DNA of 64,000 bases from Deinococcus malanensis (GCF_014647655.1 NZ_BMPP01000001.1:160943-224942); one strand, 5' to 3'. Numbered from the stretch's first letter, positions 1 to 12,349 are shown. Numbers and translations: made by a program. Notes: generated by a model from the sequence alone, not told the origin.

Positions 1-768
1 CAGGGACGTGCCGCCCGCCGGGTCCTGGCGGATGATGGACCCGATGGGCAGGCTGCCGGCCTGACCCTCGGTGTACTGCACGCGGTAACCAGCGCGGACC
101 AGCTGCTGGGTGGCCTCCTTGGCCTCCTTGCCGGTGACACTGACCACCTCCTGTACTGGTGGATTGAGGTAAATCTGGGCTGCCTGGGCACCCAGGTAGA
201 CCGCGCCACCCAGGAAAAGCAGACCCGGCACGAACGACAGCCAGGCTCCAGGCTGCCGGCGTGGACGAACGCGCCCGCCACTCAGTGCAGCCAGGGTTGG
301 CGCGTTAAGCAGAGCAATGTCATCGGGCGTCCGGGTGACCGGGCGCAGATAGGCCACGCGGGGTTCGTGACCCTCCACGACGATATCCGCGTCACTGACA
401 GCGAAGTTATGTATCGCCAGACGTGCCGCGAGATGGCGCACTGCCTCTACCGTCTCCTCGGGCTTGACCGGCTGGGCCAGGAACTCTTCCAGCGGGGTTC
501 CAGCGACGGGCTGCCACACGGCGTAGTAGGCCCCGGGCCGGGCCACCACGTCGGTCAGCCCGGCCGGAGCCAAGGCGCGAACGGCCGTGCGGTAGGCGTG
601 AAAGGCCTGGCGGTCAGCGGGAGTCGTGACATCGAACCACGCGACCCGGCGGGTCACTCCCTCGCCGGCGCGAACTTCCCAGAGGGTGACATGACCGTCC
701 CGTGCGATCTCGCGCACGATCTCGTATTTCCCATCGATCAGCTTGTGTAGTCCGGCCTGCCCCGTCAT
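1..768 (-). CDS. PASTA-domain membrane pseudokinase, 3' end outside window
   Basis: The first 256 codons of a gene that continues beyond base 1. Residues 10-140 resemble the N-lobe and part of a Ser/Thr kinase (DGKYEIVREIARDG aligns with a glycine loop), but the VAxK lysine is replaced (VAWFDV), and no HRD or DFG motif is visible, so I infer a pseudokinase. A membrane segment lies near residues 176-196, followed by a PASTA repeat from about residue 205 (TGKEAKEATQQLVRAGY, then GSIIRQDPAGG), which in this family binds muropeptides outside the cell. ATG at 768 follows TATGCT by 9 bases, with no Shine-Dalgarno. A role in sensing the cell wall is inference; the fold could also be a degraded kinase. 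Confidence 0.8.
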   Translation of the reverse strand, partial: MTGQAGLHKLIDGKYEIVREIARDGHVTLWEVRAGEGVTRRVAWFDVTTPADRQAFHAYRTAVRALAPAGLTDVVARPGAYYAVWQPVAGTPLEEFLAQPVKPEETVEAVRHLAARLAIHNFAVSDADIVVEGHEPRVAYLRPVTRTPDDIALLNAPTLAALSGGRVRPRRQPGAWLSFVPGLLFLGGAVYLGAQAAQIYLNPPVQEVVSVTGKEAKEATQQLVRAGYRVQYTEGQAGSLPIGSIIRQDPAGGTSL

Positions 769-948
769 GCGTCATTCAGCATAGCGCGGGGGCCGGGGCC
801 TGGGTGACGGCCTCGGGGATAGGAGCGCGCTCAGGGCTCGGGAGGTCTAGTAACGGTGTATCTATGCCTACCCTGTAGAGCGGTAAGTGACTTCGCTGGC
901 GCAGTTGTGCACCGGAAGCGGCTCCTGCAGCGTGTTAGCCTTGCCCGC

Positions 949-1656
949 GTGAAGCTGCTGCTGATCCGACACGGACAGTCCGTGAATAACCTCTTGGAGC
1001 AGGAAACCGCCAGTCCCTGCTACGAGGGGAGGCAGGCAGATCCACCTCTGACGGAACTGGGTCACGAGCAGGCACGGCGGCTGGCCACCTGGGTCGTCGG
1101 TAACGCACAATGTCAGCGCGTCACGCACCTCTATTCAAGCCTCACCACCCGCGCAGTCCAGACCGCTGCGCCGCTGGCCCAGGCAATGGGACTCAAGGTG
1201 CAGGGGCTCCAGGACGCCTATGAATGTGGAGGGCTGAACACCGGCCCGGAAGGGCAATTTGCGCCCGTTCCCGGCCGCGACCACGCCTCGCTGCTGACGG
1301 ACTGTCCACCTCTGCTGTGGCCGGCGGAACTGCACGGCCAGGGTTGGGACGGCGGCTATGAACCCTGGGATCATGGGCACTTCGCCGCACGCGCAGCCCG
1401 CGTGAAGGCCCAGTTGCGAACAGCTGCGGCTGAGGGAGACGTGCTGGCTCTGGTCACCCATCATGACTTCGCCCAGTTCCTTATCGGCGATCTGCTGGCG
1501 TTGCCTGAGCTGAACGGCGAGGCGCTCACGTTCCGGCTGAAGAATACCGCCACCACTTTTCTTGAGTTGCGTACTACGGCCAGCGGTACGCAGGAGCGTG
1601 TGGTCCACTGGCTCAACTCTGCCCCTCATCTGACTCCGGATCTCATAACGGGCTGA
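949..1656 (+). CDS. Histidine phosphatase family protein (phosphoglycerate-mutase fold)
   Basis: 235 residues. The RHG phosphate-binding motif is at residues 7-9 (LLIRHGQS), the second conserved arginine is in the SSLTTRAVQTA segment near residue 68, an acidic residue follows near 92-102 (AYECGG), and the second catalytic histidine is in VTHHDF at about 171. All key residues of a 2-histidine phosphatase are therefore present. The substrate cannot be told. The GTG start at 949 is chosen because it opens just before the motif and TAGCCT ends 7 bases upstream; an in-frame ATG-like extension upstream has no family support. It stands alone between divergent and convergent neighbours. Confidence 0.88.
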   Translation: MKLLLIRHGQSVNNLLEQETASPCYEGRQADPPLTELGHEQARRLATWVVGNAQCQRVTHLYSSLTTRAVQTAAPLAQAMGLKVQGLQDAYECGGLNTGPEGQFAPVPGRDHASLLTDCPPLLWPAELHGQGWDGGYEPWDHGHFAARAARVKAQLRTAAAEGDVLALVTHHDFAQFLIGDLLALPELNGEALTFRLKNTATTFLELRTTASGTQERVVHWLNSAPHLTPDLITG

Positions 1657-1713
1657 TACCTGTCTAAGGCCACGCCTCAAAGGCGCTGGTGCCCGAGCCG
1701 ATGGGGGGTGACA

Positions 1714-2010
1714 TCACAAGCCCAGTGTTCTGGCCGCCCAATAGGCCGCGAAACCTCCGAGCAGCCCCATCCCCAGGTGCCGGGTGCGCCACATCAGGGC
1801 GCCGCCCACGACGCAGGCGACCAGCCGCCGGGCCCATTCCGGACTGCCCAGAACGTCCGGCACCACCAGGGCGGCAAACACACTGACCGGTACAAACTGC
1901 AGAAACGCCAGCCAGAAGGGCGGCAGGTGCAGCCGGCCCAGACTCAGGCCCAGCAGGCGCGCCGGGTAGGTTACGGCCCACATCATCAGGATGATCAGCG
2001 CCGGACTCAC
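1714..2010 (-). CDS. azlD: AzlD family branched-chain amino acid transport subunit
   Basis: 98 residues with three to four hydrophobic helices and the AzlD-like opening SPALIILMMWAVTYPAR. In this family the small AzlD protein works with AzlC to export branched-chain amino acids or analogues across the inner membrane. The GTG start at 2010 overlaps the azlC stop (GTGA), so translation is coupled. A longer reading upstream would run through azlC and is rejected. The length fits the family (about 100 residues). Confidence 0.87.
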   Translation of the reverse strand: MSPALIILMMWAVTYPARLLGLSLGRLHLPPFWLAFLQFVPVSVFAALVVPDVLGSPEWARRLVACVVGGALMWRTRHLGMGLLGGFAAYWAARTLGL

Positions 2011-2720
2011 GGGCGCGCCTCCGGCTGCTCCCGGCGGGTCAGGAGCCAGGCCCCCAGCAGCGCTCCGCCCACGCCAGCCAGCAGCACCACCAGTCCCCCG
2101 GGCAGCACACGTGAGAGCAGCCATGCTGCTGCCCCGGAAGCCGCAGCTACCAGCAGATTCAGGCGGTCAGCCAGCAGCGGGACCAGCAGGCCCAGAAACG
2201 CCAGGGGGAAAATCACACCCACGCCCAGTGCCTGCGGGTCGGGCAGCACCGCACCAGCCAGGGCGCCGGCCAGGGTCGAGGCATTCCAGATCACGTACAG
2301 GCTCAGTTCGGCGCCCAGCAGAAAGGCAAAACTCAGACCCGTGGGGTCGCGGGGCCCATGCACGACACTGACTCCATAGGCCTCGTCGGTCAGGAATTGC
2401 GCGGCCAGGGCGCGCTCCCTGGGGGTCAGGGGCAGCTGGCGCGAGAGGCTCAGGCCGTACAGCACGTGCCGCGCGTTCAGCAGAAATGTGGTGGCTACGA
2501 TGCTCAGTCCAGAAGCCCCGGACGCAAACAGGCCGGCCGCCGCGAACTGGCTGGCGCCCGCGAAGACAGTCAGGCTCATCAGCTGGGTCTCCCAGACTCC
2601 CAGACCAGCTGCCCGCGCCGTCACCGCGTAGGCCACCGCAAACGGCACCATGCCCAGCCACAGCGGCACGAGTGCCCGGAATCCCCGCCAGAACGCGGGC
2701 CAGAAAGGAGCTGCCGCCAT
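2007..2720 (-). CDS. azlC: AzlC family branched-chain amino acid exporter
   Basis: 237 residues with multiple membrane helices and the conserved AzlC region WETQLMSLTVFAGASQFAAAGL, followed by NARHVLYGLSLS. It forms the large subunit of the AzlCD azaleucine-resistance exporter. It is first in a two-gene unit with azlD, with a 4-base overlap. ATG at 2720 is preceded by TAGACT with 7 bases between, so the mRNA is probably leaderless. The adjacent divergent gene is a TipA-type regulator, but there is no evidence that it controls this pair. Confidence 0.9.
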   Translation of the reverse strand: MAAAPFWPAFWRGFRALVPLWLGMVPFAVAYAVTARAAGLGVWETQLMSLTVFAGASQFAAAGLFASGASGLSIVATTFLLNARHVLYGLSLSRQLPLTPRERALAAQFLTDEAYGVSVVHGPRDPTGLSFAFLLGAELSLYVIWNASTLAGALAGAVLPDPQALGVGVIFPLAFLGLLVPLLADRLNLLVAAASGAAAWLLSRVLPGGLVVLLAGVGGALLGAWLLTRREQPEARP

Positions 2721-2838
2721 TGAGGTCAGTCTAGGGGCTGGGTCCAGTCCACCAGCACACTGACGGGCCGGGGCATGTGGCGCAGCCTCAGATCGGCACC
2801 TGGAGGTGCTACAGGTGAGGGCAGTTGTGTTCCCCCTC

Positions 2839-2869
2839 TTGACCCTCGCCCTGCGTCAGCCCCTACGCT
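2839..2869 (+). promoter_or_regulatory. Promoter with 19-bp spacer before the MerR/TipA-type gene
   Basis: TTGACC at 2839-2844 and TACGCT at 2864-2869 are separated by exactly 19 bases. Overlong 19-20-bp spacers are the hallmark of promoters activated by MerR-family proteins, which untwist the spacer. A GGGGAGG Shine-Dalgarno lies before the ATG at 2890. Autoregulation is inferred. Confidence 0.5.
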
Positions 2870-2889
2870 TTGGGCCGGGGAGGTGCCCA

Positions 2890-3681
2890 ATGACCGGTAC
2901 ACAACTCTGGACGGTTGGTGAGGTGGCGGAGCTGACCCGCGTCAGCGTCCGGACCCTGCATCACTACGACGCCCTGGGCCTGCTGATGCCGTCGGTCCGC
3001 AGTGAGGCGAACTACCGCCTGTATGCCCCCGATGATCTGTCTCGGCTGTGGCGGATTCTGACTTTTCGCGAGCTGGGATTCCCCCTTTCGGAGATCGGCC
3101 GGCTGCTCGGCGGGGGTCCGGAGGCCGAACTGAGTGCGCTGCGGCTGCAGGCGGCCCTGTTGCAGGAGCAGGCGAGCCGCGCGCAGCGGAGGCTGGGCAC
3201 CGTGATGTCTCTGCTGGAGGCCGCAGAGCGTGACAAAGGAGGTTTCACCATGAGCAGTCAGGACTTACGTGACATGTTTGATGGATTCGACCCTGCCCAG
3301 TACGAGTCCGAGGTGCAGGAGCGATGGGGCGACACTGACGCCTGCAGACAAACTGACGAGCGCACCCGGAACTACACCAGGGCTGACTGGGCACAGCTGA
3401 AGGAAGAGGGCGAGAAGCTCACGTCGGCATATCTGACCCTGATGGACAGAGGGTTTTTGCCCGAGGGTGTGCAGGCGCAGCAGGTGGCGGCACACCCTCG
3501 GGCGTATTTTCAACGCTGGTTCTATAACGCCTCACCCGACATGATGCGTTCCCTGGCGCTGATGTGGATTCAGGACGAACGGTTTACCCACAACATCGAC
3601 CGGGCGCGGCCAGGGCTCGCCGCCTATCAGAGCTCCGCCGTGACAGCGTGGGCCGGCAGTCAGGTCGGAAAGTCCGAGTAA
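2890..3681 (+). CDS. MerR family transcriptional regulator with TipAS-type ligand domain
   Basis: 263 residues. Residues 1-70 form a MerR winged helix-turn-helix (WTVGEVAELTRVSVRTLHHYDALGLL), followed by a linker coiled coil near 75-115 and a C-terminal helical domain (about 120-250) resembling TipAS/TAS, which binds thiopeptide antibiotics in Streptomyces TipAL. The typical role is drug-induced activation of its own promoter and of resistance genes. ATG at 2890 has a good Shine-Dalgarno (GGGGAGG, 6-base spacing); the upstream in-frame extension has no homology. The ligand is unknown. Confidence 0.85.
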   Translation: MTGTQLWTVGEVAELTRVSVRTLHHYDALGLLMPSVRSEANYRLYAPDDLSRLWRILTFRELGFPLSEIGRLLGGGPEAELSALRLQAALLQEQASRAQRRLGTVMSLLEAAERDKGGFTMSSQDLRDMFDGFDPAQYESEVQERWGDTDACRQTDERTRNYTRADWAQLKEEGEKLTSAYLTLMDRGFLPEGVQAQQVAAHPRAYFQRWFYNASPDMMRSLALMWIQDERFTHNIDRARPGLAAYQSSAVTAWAGSQVGKSE

Positions 3682-3738
3682 ATTTTTGGGAAAGAAGGGC
3701 GCCGTGTCCAACCCTGCGCCGCCCTGTACGCTCGCAGC

Positions 3739-4194
3739 ATGGAATGGCCCCTGCAGGAGGACTTCGTGCATGGTGACCCGGTGGTACCCCCCGCGCACTG
3801 GACGGCACCCGGACTGGTCATGACCTTTAATCTCGAATGCTCGGGCTGTGTGTCACGGGGCATTCCGTTTCTGAAACGTCTGCACGCAGAATTCGGGAGC
3901 AGGGTGCAACTGCTGGCAGTTCATACCAGTTTCGGGCACCGCCGGTTGCCCCGGGAGGATGTCGAACCGACCCTGCTGAAGTTCTCCCGTGATTTTGCGC
4001 GGCTGCCCTTTCCCGTCGCCCTGGACCTGGACGGCGCGTTCGCCCGGCACTGGAGGACCGAAGGCACCCCCCACTGGCTGGCCTTCTCGCCGGGCGGCGA
4101 GTTGCTTCGTAGCGTCTACGGCAGCCAGGACAATGCGCAGACGCGCCTCCAGTACCTGCTCCAGGAGTGGGCCGGGGAGGATGCCGGGCGGTAA
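3739..4194 (+). CDS. Thioredoxin-fold redoxin (TlpA-like)
   Basis: 151 residues with a CxxC pair at residues 34 and 37 (NLECSGCVSRG), a later conserved proline (EGTPHWLAF), and overall thioredoxin-fold layout. There is no signal peptide or membrane helix, so it is probably cytoplasmic. A thiol-disulfide exchange role is inferred; the ECSGC context differs from classic WCGPC, which may mean an altered redox potential or substrate. TACGCT ends 6 bases before the ATG at 3739, supporting this start. Confidence 0.75.
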   Translation: MEWPLQEDFVHGDPVVPPAHWTAPGLVMTFNLECSGCVSRGIPFLKRLHAEFGSRVQLLAVHTSFGHRRLPREDVEPTLLKFSRDFARLPFPVALDLDGAFARHWRTEGTPHWLAFSPGGELLRSVYGSQDNAQTRLQYLLQEWAGEDAGR

Positions 4195-4289
4195 CTGGCA
4201 GAAGGGCAGTTGAGCGGTCACGTGTACCGAAATTGTCACGCCAACTTTCGTCGGTTTTTACGCGGGTTCTTCGAGGGTACCGTCGGCTG

Positions 4290-4913
4290 ATGGAACGACT
4301 CTTTCTGGTCCGGCATGCCGAAACGCTGGTTATGGGACCCAAAGTGCTGCGTGGCGGACAGAGCCAGAGTGACGTCCTCAGTGAGCGCGGTCACCGGCAG
4401 GCAGCCCGGTGCGGGACAACCTTTGCCTCGTTGCGTCTGAACCGGCCAGCCGTCTATGCCAGCACGTTTCTCCGGGCGCAGCAGACGGCTCATCCCCTGG
4501 CTGCTGCACTGGGGATCGCTGTAACGGTCGTAGACGGATTGCAGGAAATGGAGACAGGGGACTGGTACGGGCGCCCCCACGATGACCTGAACACTCACGG
4601 GCATGAATTGTTCGGCGGCAACGGAGACTTCGGCTTTCCAGGCGGGGAGAGCCGAGCCGAGGTCGAGCGCCGGCTCTGCCAGGCGCTTACGCAGATTCTG
4701 AACCAGGGCGGCACCCCAATCATCGTTTCGCATGGGCTGGCCCTTCAGATCCTGCTGTGCGGCCTGCTGGCAACCGACTTCGCCGCAGCCTGGGCCGACG
4801 GACGGTTCCGCCATGCCAATGGTGCCATCTCTGAACTTCGTGGCACGGCCCGACAGTGGAGGGCGGTCAGGCTGCGCTGTGCTCAACACCTGAGGGTTGA
4901 CGACTGGGAATAG
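4290..4913 (+). CDS. Histidine phosphatase family protein
   Basis: 207 residues. The first motif is LFLVRHAET (Arg8, His9), the second arginine is in STFLRAQQTA, the acidic residue in LQEMETGDWYG, and the second histidine in IIVSHGLALQ. This is the layout of cofactor-independent phosphoglycerate mutase-like phosphatases such as CobC or GpmB. Start ATG 4290 lies 6 bases after TACCGT. It is the second of three members of this superfamily in the window; none is adjacent to a gene that gives away its substrate. Confidence 0.87.
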   Translation: MERLFLVRHAETLVMGPKVLRGGQSQSDVLSERGHRQAARCGTTFASLRLNRPAVYASTFLRAQQTAHPLAAALGIAVTVVDGLQEMETGDWYGRPHDDLNTHGHELFGGNGDFGFPGGESRAEVERRLCQALTQILNQGGTPIIVSHGLALQILLCGLLATDFAAAWADGRFRHANGAISELRGTARQWRAVRLRCAQHLRVDDWE

Positions 4914-4949
4914 GGAAGAACCGACCTGCTCCAGTGCCCCGCGGCGCGT

Positions 4950-4980
4950 AAAAAAAGCCGGAGGCGAAGCTGCCCCCGGC
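4950..4980 (-). terminator. Rho-independent terminator after the NADH dehydrogenase gene
   Basis: A 9-bp stem with one mismatch (4957-4980) is followed on the minus strand by seven T residues (4950-4956). It lies just past the stop at 4997 and between two convergent genes. Confidence 0.8.
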
Positions 4981-4994
4981 CTGACCGCTACTGA

Positions 4995-6136
<1,142 letters not shown>

Positions 6137-6147
6137 TGCAAGGTCTC

Positions 6148-6165
6148 CTGTGAACGAATTCACGA
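6148..6165. promoter_or_regulatory. Rex-like redox operator upstream of ndh
   Basis: The sequence CTGTGAACGAATTCACGA matches the Rex consensus TTGTGAANNNNTTCACAA at 12 of 14 defined positions. It begins 12 bases before the ndh start codon, abutting the Shine-Dalgarno. Type II NADH dehydrogenases are classic Rex targets in Gram-positive bacteria. Binding is inferred. Confidence 0.6.
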
Positions 6166-6329
6166 ACTGGCTGCAGGGTAAGCCTGCCAATCCGCAAAAA
6201 ATCGTCGGGGCTTTCACCCGACACAACGACCAGTGTACACCTCACACCAAGACCAGGAAACCCTGTAGACGGACCCCTGCTAAACATCTCCGCCGGTTAT
6301 GTGGTGGCTCCGGCAAGGGGAACTGCCGC

Positions 6330-6541
6330 TCAGCTACCGATATTCACGGTGGGTGCCCCGGCCACGATTACGCCACCGTGGGTGGTGGGGTCTCCCAGCC
6401 GCGCAGCTGGCCGGCCGTTGATCAGTACGGTGCCACTGCCCCGGACAATCATGTCCGGTGGTCCGGTGCACACGCACGGATCACCTGCCCGAGCGGCCGG
6501 CGCCCCCGCAATGATGACCGCCTCAGCCTGGACCGGATCAG
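6330..6541 (-). pseudogene. C-terminal remnant of a PAAR-motif spike-tip protein
   Basis: Reading the minus strand from about 6539 to the stop at 6330 gives a run of PAAR repeats: PAARAGD with CVCTGPPDMIV, then TVLINGRPAARLGDPTTHGG and APTVNIG. Intact PAAR proteins (about 95 residues) cap the spike of type VI secretion and related contractile injection machines. Here roughly the last 65 residues remain; the usual N-terminal third (HxCP and PHVGGP region) is missing, and there is no plausible in-frame start before the reading runs into the antisense of the neighbouring ATPase. I infer a truncated remnant. Confidence 0.65.
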
Positions 6542-6542
6542 T

Positions 6543-7427
6543 GTGCTGGCGCGTGAAGCGCGGCTGTCGCTGCCTGGAAACGCCAGTCACGCCACCCGTA
6601 TCGAGCGGGCGTGGGACACCACCCGCACCGCCAACCGCCGCCTGATGGGCACACTGGCCGAACGGGTGGACGCGCGCGCCAGCTGGCAGGACCTGATTCT
6701 TCCGCCCTCCGAGGCCGGGGTGCTGCGGCAGATCGCGGCGCATGTGCGTCACCGCTCGCAGGTGTACGAGCAGCTGGGCATGGCCCGCCCCGGGCGAGGC
6801 CGGGCGCTCACGGCCCTGTTCAGCGGGCCCAGCGGCACCGGCAAGACCCTCAGCGCCGAGGTGCTGGCTACGGATCTGAACCTCGACCTGTACCGCATTG
6901 ACCTGAGCAGCACCGTCAGCAAATACATCGGCGAGACCGAGAAGAACCTGCGGCGCATTTTCGACGCGGCCGACCAGGGCGGCTGTATTCTGCTGTTCGA
7001 TGAAGCCGACAGCGTGTTCGGCAAGCGTGGCGAGGTGCGCGACAGCAACGACCGTTACGCCAACATTCAGGTCAACTACCTGTTGCAGCGGCTGGAAACC
7101 TTCAACGGTCTGGCGGTACTGACCACCAATCTGGAGAGCAGCATGGACGTGGCCTTTATGCGCCGTATCCAGTTTGTGCTGAACTTCCGCCCGCCGCAGC
7201 CTGCCGAGCGCGAGCGGCTGTGGCGGCTGGCCTTTCCTGAGGCGCTGGACACCACGGGCGTGGACTTTCGCGCCCTGGCCCAGGCAGAGGTCTCGGGCGG
7301 CAATATCCGAAGCATTGCCATGAACGCCGTGTTTATGGCTGTGTCCAGAAACGAGAATCTCAGCCAGGACCTGGTCACCGAGGCCCTGCACCTGGAGTAC
7401 CGCAAGCTGGGGCGGCTGGTTCTCTAA
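6543..7427 (+). CDS. AAA+ ATPase of contractile-injection-system type, N-terminally truncated
   Basis: 294 residues from the GTG at 6543. Walker A is at about 95-102 (SGPSGTGKT), followed by the signature VSKYIGETEKNL, Walker B ILLFDEADSVFGKR, sensor-1 TTNLES and an arginine finger region AFMRRIQF. The segment SWQDLILPP plus this AAA core matches the C-terminal half of the large AAA+ proteins found in extracellular contractile injection clusters (Afp15/PVC15 type), which usually carry about 300 more N-terminal residues. Upstream sequence is antisense PAAR code, so the N-terminus was probably lost. The ATPase core is intact; whether it is expressed is unknown. A longer reading from 6150 is open but has no homology. 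Confidence 0.65.
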   Translation: MLAREARLSLPGNASHATRIERAWDTTRTANRRLMGTLAERVDARASWQDLILPPSEAGVLRQIAAHVRHRSQVYEQLGMARPGRGRALTALFSGPSGTGKTLSAEVLATDLNLDLYRIDLSSTVSKYIGETEKNLRRIFDAADQGGCILLFDEADSVFGKRGEVRDSNDRYANIQVNYLLQRLETFNGLAVLTTNLESSMDVAFMRRIQFVLNFRPPQPAERERLWRLAFPEALDTTGVDFRALAQAEVSGGNIRSIAMNAVFMAVSRNENLSQDLVTEALHLEYRKLGRLVL

Positions 7428-7507
7428 ATGCTGAAGCTATAAATCCTGAAGGCCATTAGGTCTTTTTGCTCTCCGCGTGGCCGGGAACACACGCGTACAA
7501 TCCCGGA

Positions 7508-10633
<3,126 letters not shown>

Positions 10634-10642
10634 TCTGAACGC

Positions 10643-11101
10643 TCAGCGCAGCGGCAGCTCAAAGCAGAGGCTGTCTTCCATGTCCGCGTAGTACCCGTAA
10701 TTCGGGATTCGCCTGAACCCGGCACGCTCATAGAGGTGGACGGCCTCGGGCTGCTGGTTTCCGGTTTCCAGAACCAGCCGGGCGTAGCCTGCCTCCCGCC
10801 CGGCTTGAATCAGTGCGGACAGAATTTCCCGGCCCAGACCCCGGCCCCGGGCGCCGGGCACGGTGTACATCCGTTTGATCTCAGCCGTGTCTGCCTCCAG
10901 CTTTTTCAGGGCGCCGCAGGCCAGCAGCCGTCCGTCTTCCTCAAGGGTCAGCAGCAGGCTGCCCTCGCCACTCAGCGTCTGCGGATCGAAGGGCTCGGTG
11001 CGGCTGTCTTCGTCGTTGTACAGGCGACGCAGTTCGCGCTGCTGTTCGTTCATCAGGTGCTGGGCACGGGGGTCGGTCGGCGGGGTCGGCACAGGTGGCA
11101 T
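10643..11101 (-). CDS. GNAT family N-acetyltransferase
   Basis: 152 residues with the acetyl-CoA binding motif MYTVPGARGRGLGREILSAL (motif A, Q/RxxGxG/A) and a C-terminal YERAGFRRI motif typical of GNAT enzymes. Substrate unknown. TACAAT ends 5 bases before the ATG at 11101. The gene converges on mfd with 9 bases between stop codons. Confidence 0.9.
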   Translation of the reverse strand: MPPVPTPPTDPRAQHLMNEQQRELRRLYNDEDSRTEPFDPQTLSGEGSLLLTLEEDGRLLACGALKKLEADTAEIKRMYTVPGARGRGLGREILSALIQAGREAGYARLVLETGNQQPEAVHLYERAGFRRIPNYGYYADMEDSLCFELPLR

Positions 11102-11228
11102 GGGTCATTGTAAGAAGGGCCGCACTTGCCGGGAACTGTTCTGACTGGATGCACAATCGCGCACCGCTCGTGTTCCCATCCGGGACGCAAATTGAGATGT
11201 GATTTCTGCAGCCCGGACCTGCAGGCTG

Positions 11229-12284
11229 TCAGGCAGTCAGGGCGCTGTCGAGCAGGCCATCGAGCAGCGTGGGATCAAGGTCAGGTCCAATAAAGACGAT
11301 CTCACTGAAGGCCAGTTCAGGGTCGTGCCAGTGGCCGGCCTGTTCCAGGGCCAGCTGACGCCCGGTGTGATTCCACAGGGTGGCCATGCCGTCGCCCAGA
11401 TTGACCCAGCCCTTGCTGCGGATGACGTTCTGGGGCAGGCCGCTGGTCAGGGCCGCGTGAAACCGTTGCGGGTCAAAGGGCCTGTCGCTGCGGTAAATGT
11501 GGGTACCGAGGCCATATGTCTCGCTTTCGGGAGTATGTTCCTTTTCCAGTTCGGTCATCCAGGCGTCCATCTGCATGGCGCGCTCCATGTCGAATAGCTG
11601 CACGTCCAGCAGCTCCTCACTGGGCAGTTCGCCACGTGTGGCCACCAGCACCCGGGCAAAGGGGTTGGTAATGCCCACCAGCTCTCTCAGGCGCGTGATG
11701 TCCTCAGGAGCAGCGAGGTCAGTCTTGTTAAGCACGACAATGTCGGCAAACTCGATCTGCTCGGCCAGCAGTTCCCCAAAGCCGCGCCCCGCATCATCTC
11801 CGGGAATCAGGTCCTGACGGTCCCACAGTGGAAAGAACTGCGCGCTGTCTACGACGGTGATCATGGCGTCCACGTGCGCCCGGCCAGTCAGGTCTGGAAT
11901 AGGGTCCTGACCCGGCTCGGCGTCCAGGTCCAGGTCCTCGGGCGTCAGGCAGAAGCTCTGCGCGATAGGCAGCGGTTCGCCGATGCCCGTGCTTTCAATC
12001 AGGATGCCGTCCAGGTCGCGTGTTTCGAGCAGGTCATGCACTGCGTGCAGGAGGTCACCACGGAGCGTGCAGCAGATACAGCCGTTGCTGAGTTCGATGG
12101 TCTGTTCGCCGGTCTGCACGACCAGACTGGCATCCACATTGACGGCTCCGAACTCATTGACGATGACGGCAATCCGGCGCCCCTCGTTCTGATGCAGCAG
12201 ATGATTCAGAAGCGTGGTTTTTCCGGCTCCGAGAAAGCCGCACAGCACGGTGATGGGAAGAGAAGCGGAGGTAGGCTTTGTCAT
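11229..12284 (-). CDS. CobW/COG0523 family GTP-binding metallochaperone
   Basis: 351 residues. Walker [10 protein letters not shown] at 16-24, the metal-binding CxCC motif at 69-72 (NGCICC), an ESTGIGEP switch and the NKTD guanine-specificity motif; a CobW C-terminal domain follows. COG0523 GTPases deliver zinc (ZNG1, YjiA, YeiR) or cobalt to client proteins. A GATAAT/ATTATC palindrome overlaps the likely promoter, typical for Zur-controlled members of this family, so a zinc role is favoured here by inference. The ATG at 12284 lies 7 bases after TATCTT; no Shine-Dalgarno is present. Confidence 0.9.
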   Translation of the reverse strand: MTKPTSASLPITVLCGFLGAGKTTLLNHLLHQNEGRRIAVIVNEFGAVNVDASLVVQTGEQTIELSNGCICCTLRGDLLHAVHDLLETRDLDGILIESTGIGEPLPIAQSFCLTPEDLDLDAEPGQDPIPDLTGRAHVDAMITVVDSAQFFPLWDRQDLIPGDDAGRGFGELLAEQIEFADIVVLNKTDLAAPEDITRLRELVGITNPFARVLVATRGELPSEELLDVQLFDMERAMQMDAWMTELEKEHTPESETYGLGTHIYRSDRPFDPQRFHAALTSGLPQNVIRSKGWVNLGDGMATLWNHTGRQLALEQAGHWHDPELAFSEIVFIGPDLDPTLLDGLLDSALTA

Positions 12285-12291
12285 AATGAAA

Positions 12292-12307
12292 AAGATAATT
12301 CATTATC
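12292..12307. promoter_or_regulatory. Fur/Zur-like palindrome overlapping the COG0523 promoter
   Basis: On the minus strand GATAAT and ATTATC are separated by two bases (12294-12307), within an AT-rich patch in otherwise GC-rich DNA. The right arm overlaps the presumed -10 element TATCTT (12292-12297) that lies 7 bases before the start codon, so a bound repressor would block transcription. The pattern resembles Zur and Fur boxes (TGATAATNATTATCA). Confidence 0.6.
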
Positions 12308-12349
12308 AATAAAGAGGCAAGCGAAGGCCTACGGAAGAAAGTACCTCCC

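Noticed and set aside
6150..6540. N-terminal extension of the AAA+ ATPase from ATG 6150
   Set aside because: It translates the antisense of the ndh upstream region and of the PAAR repeats; the residues have no homology to AAA proteins.
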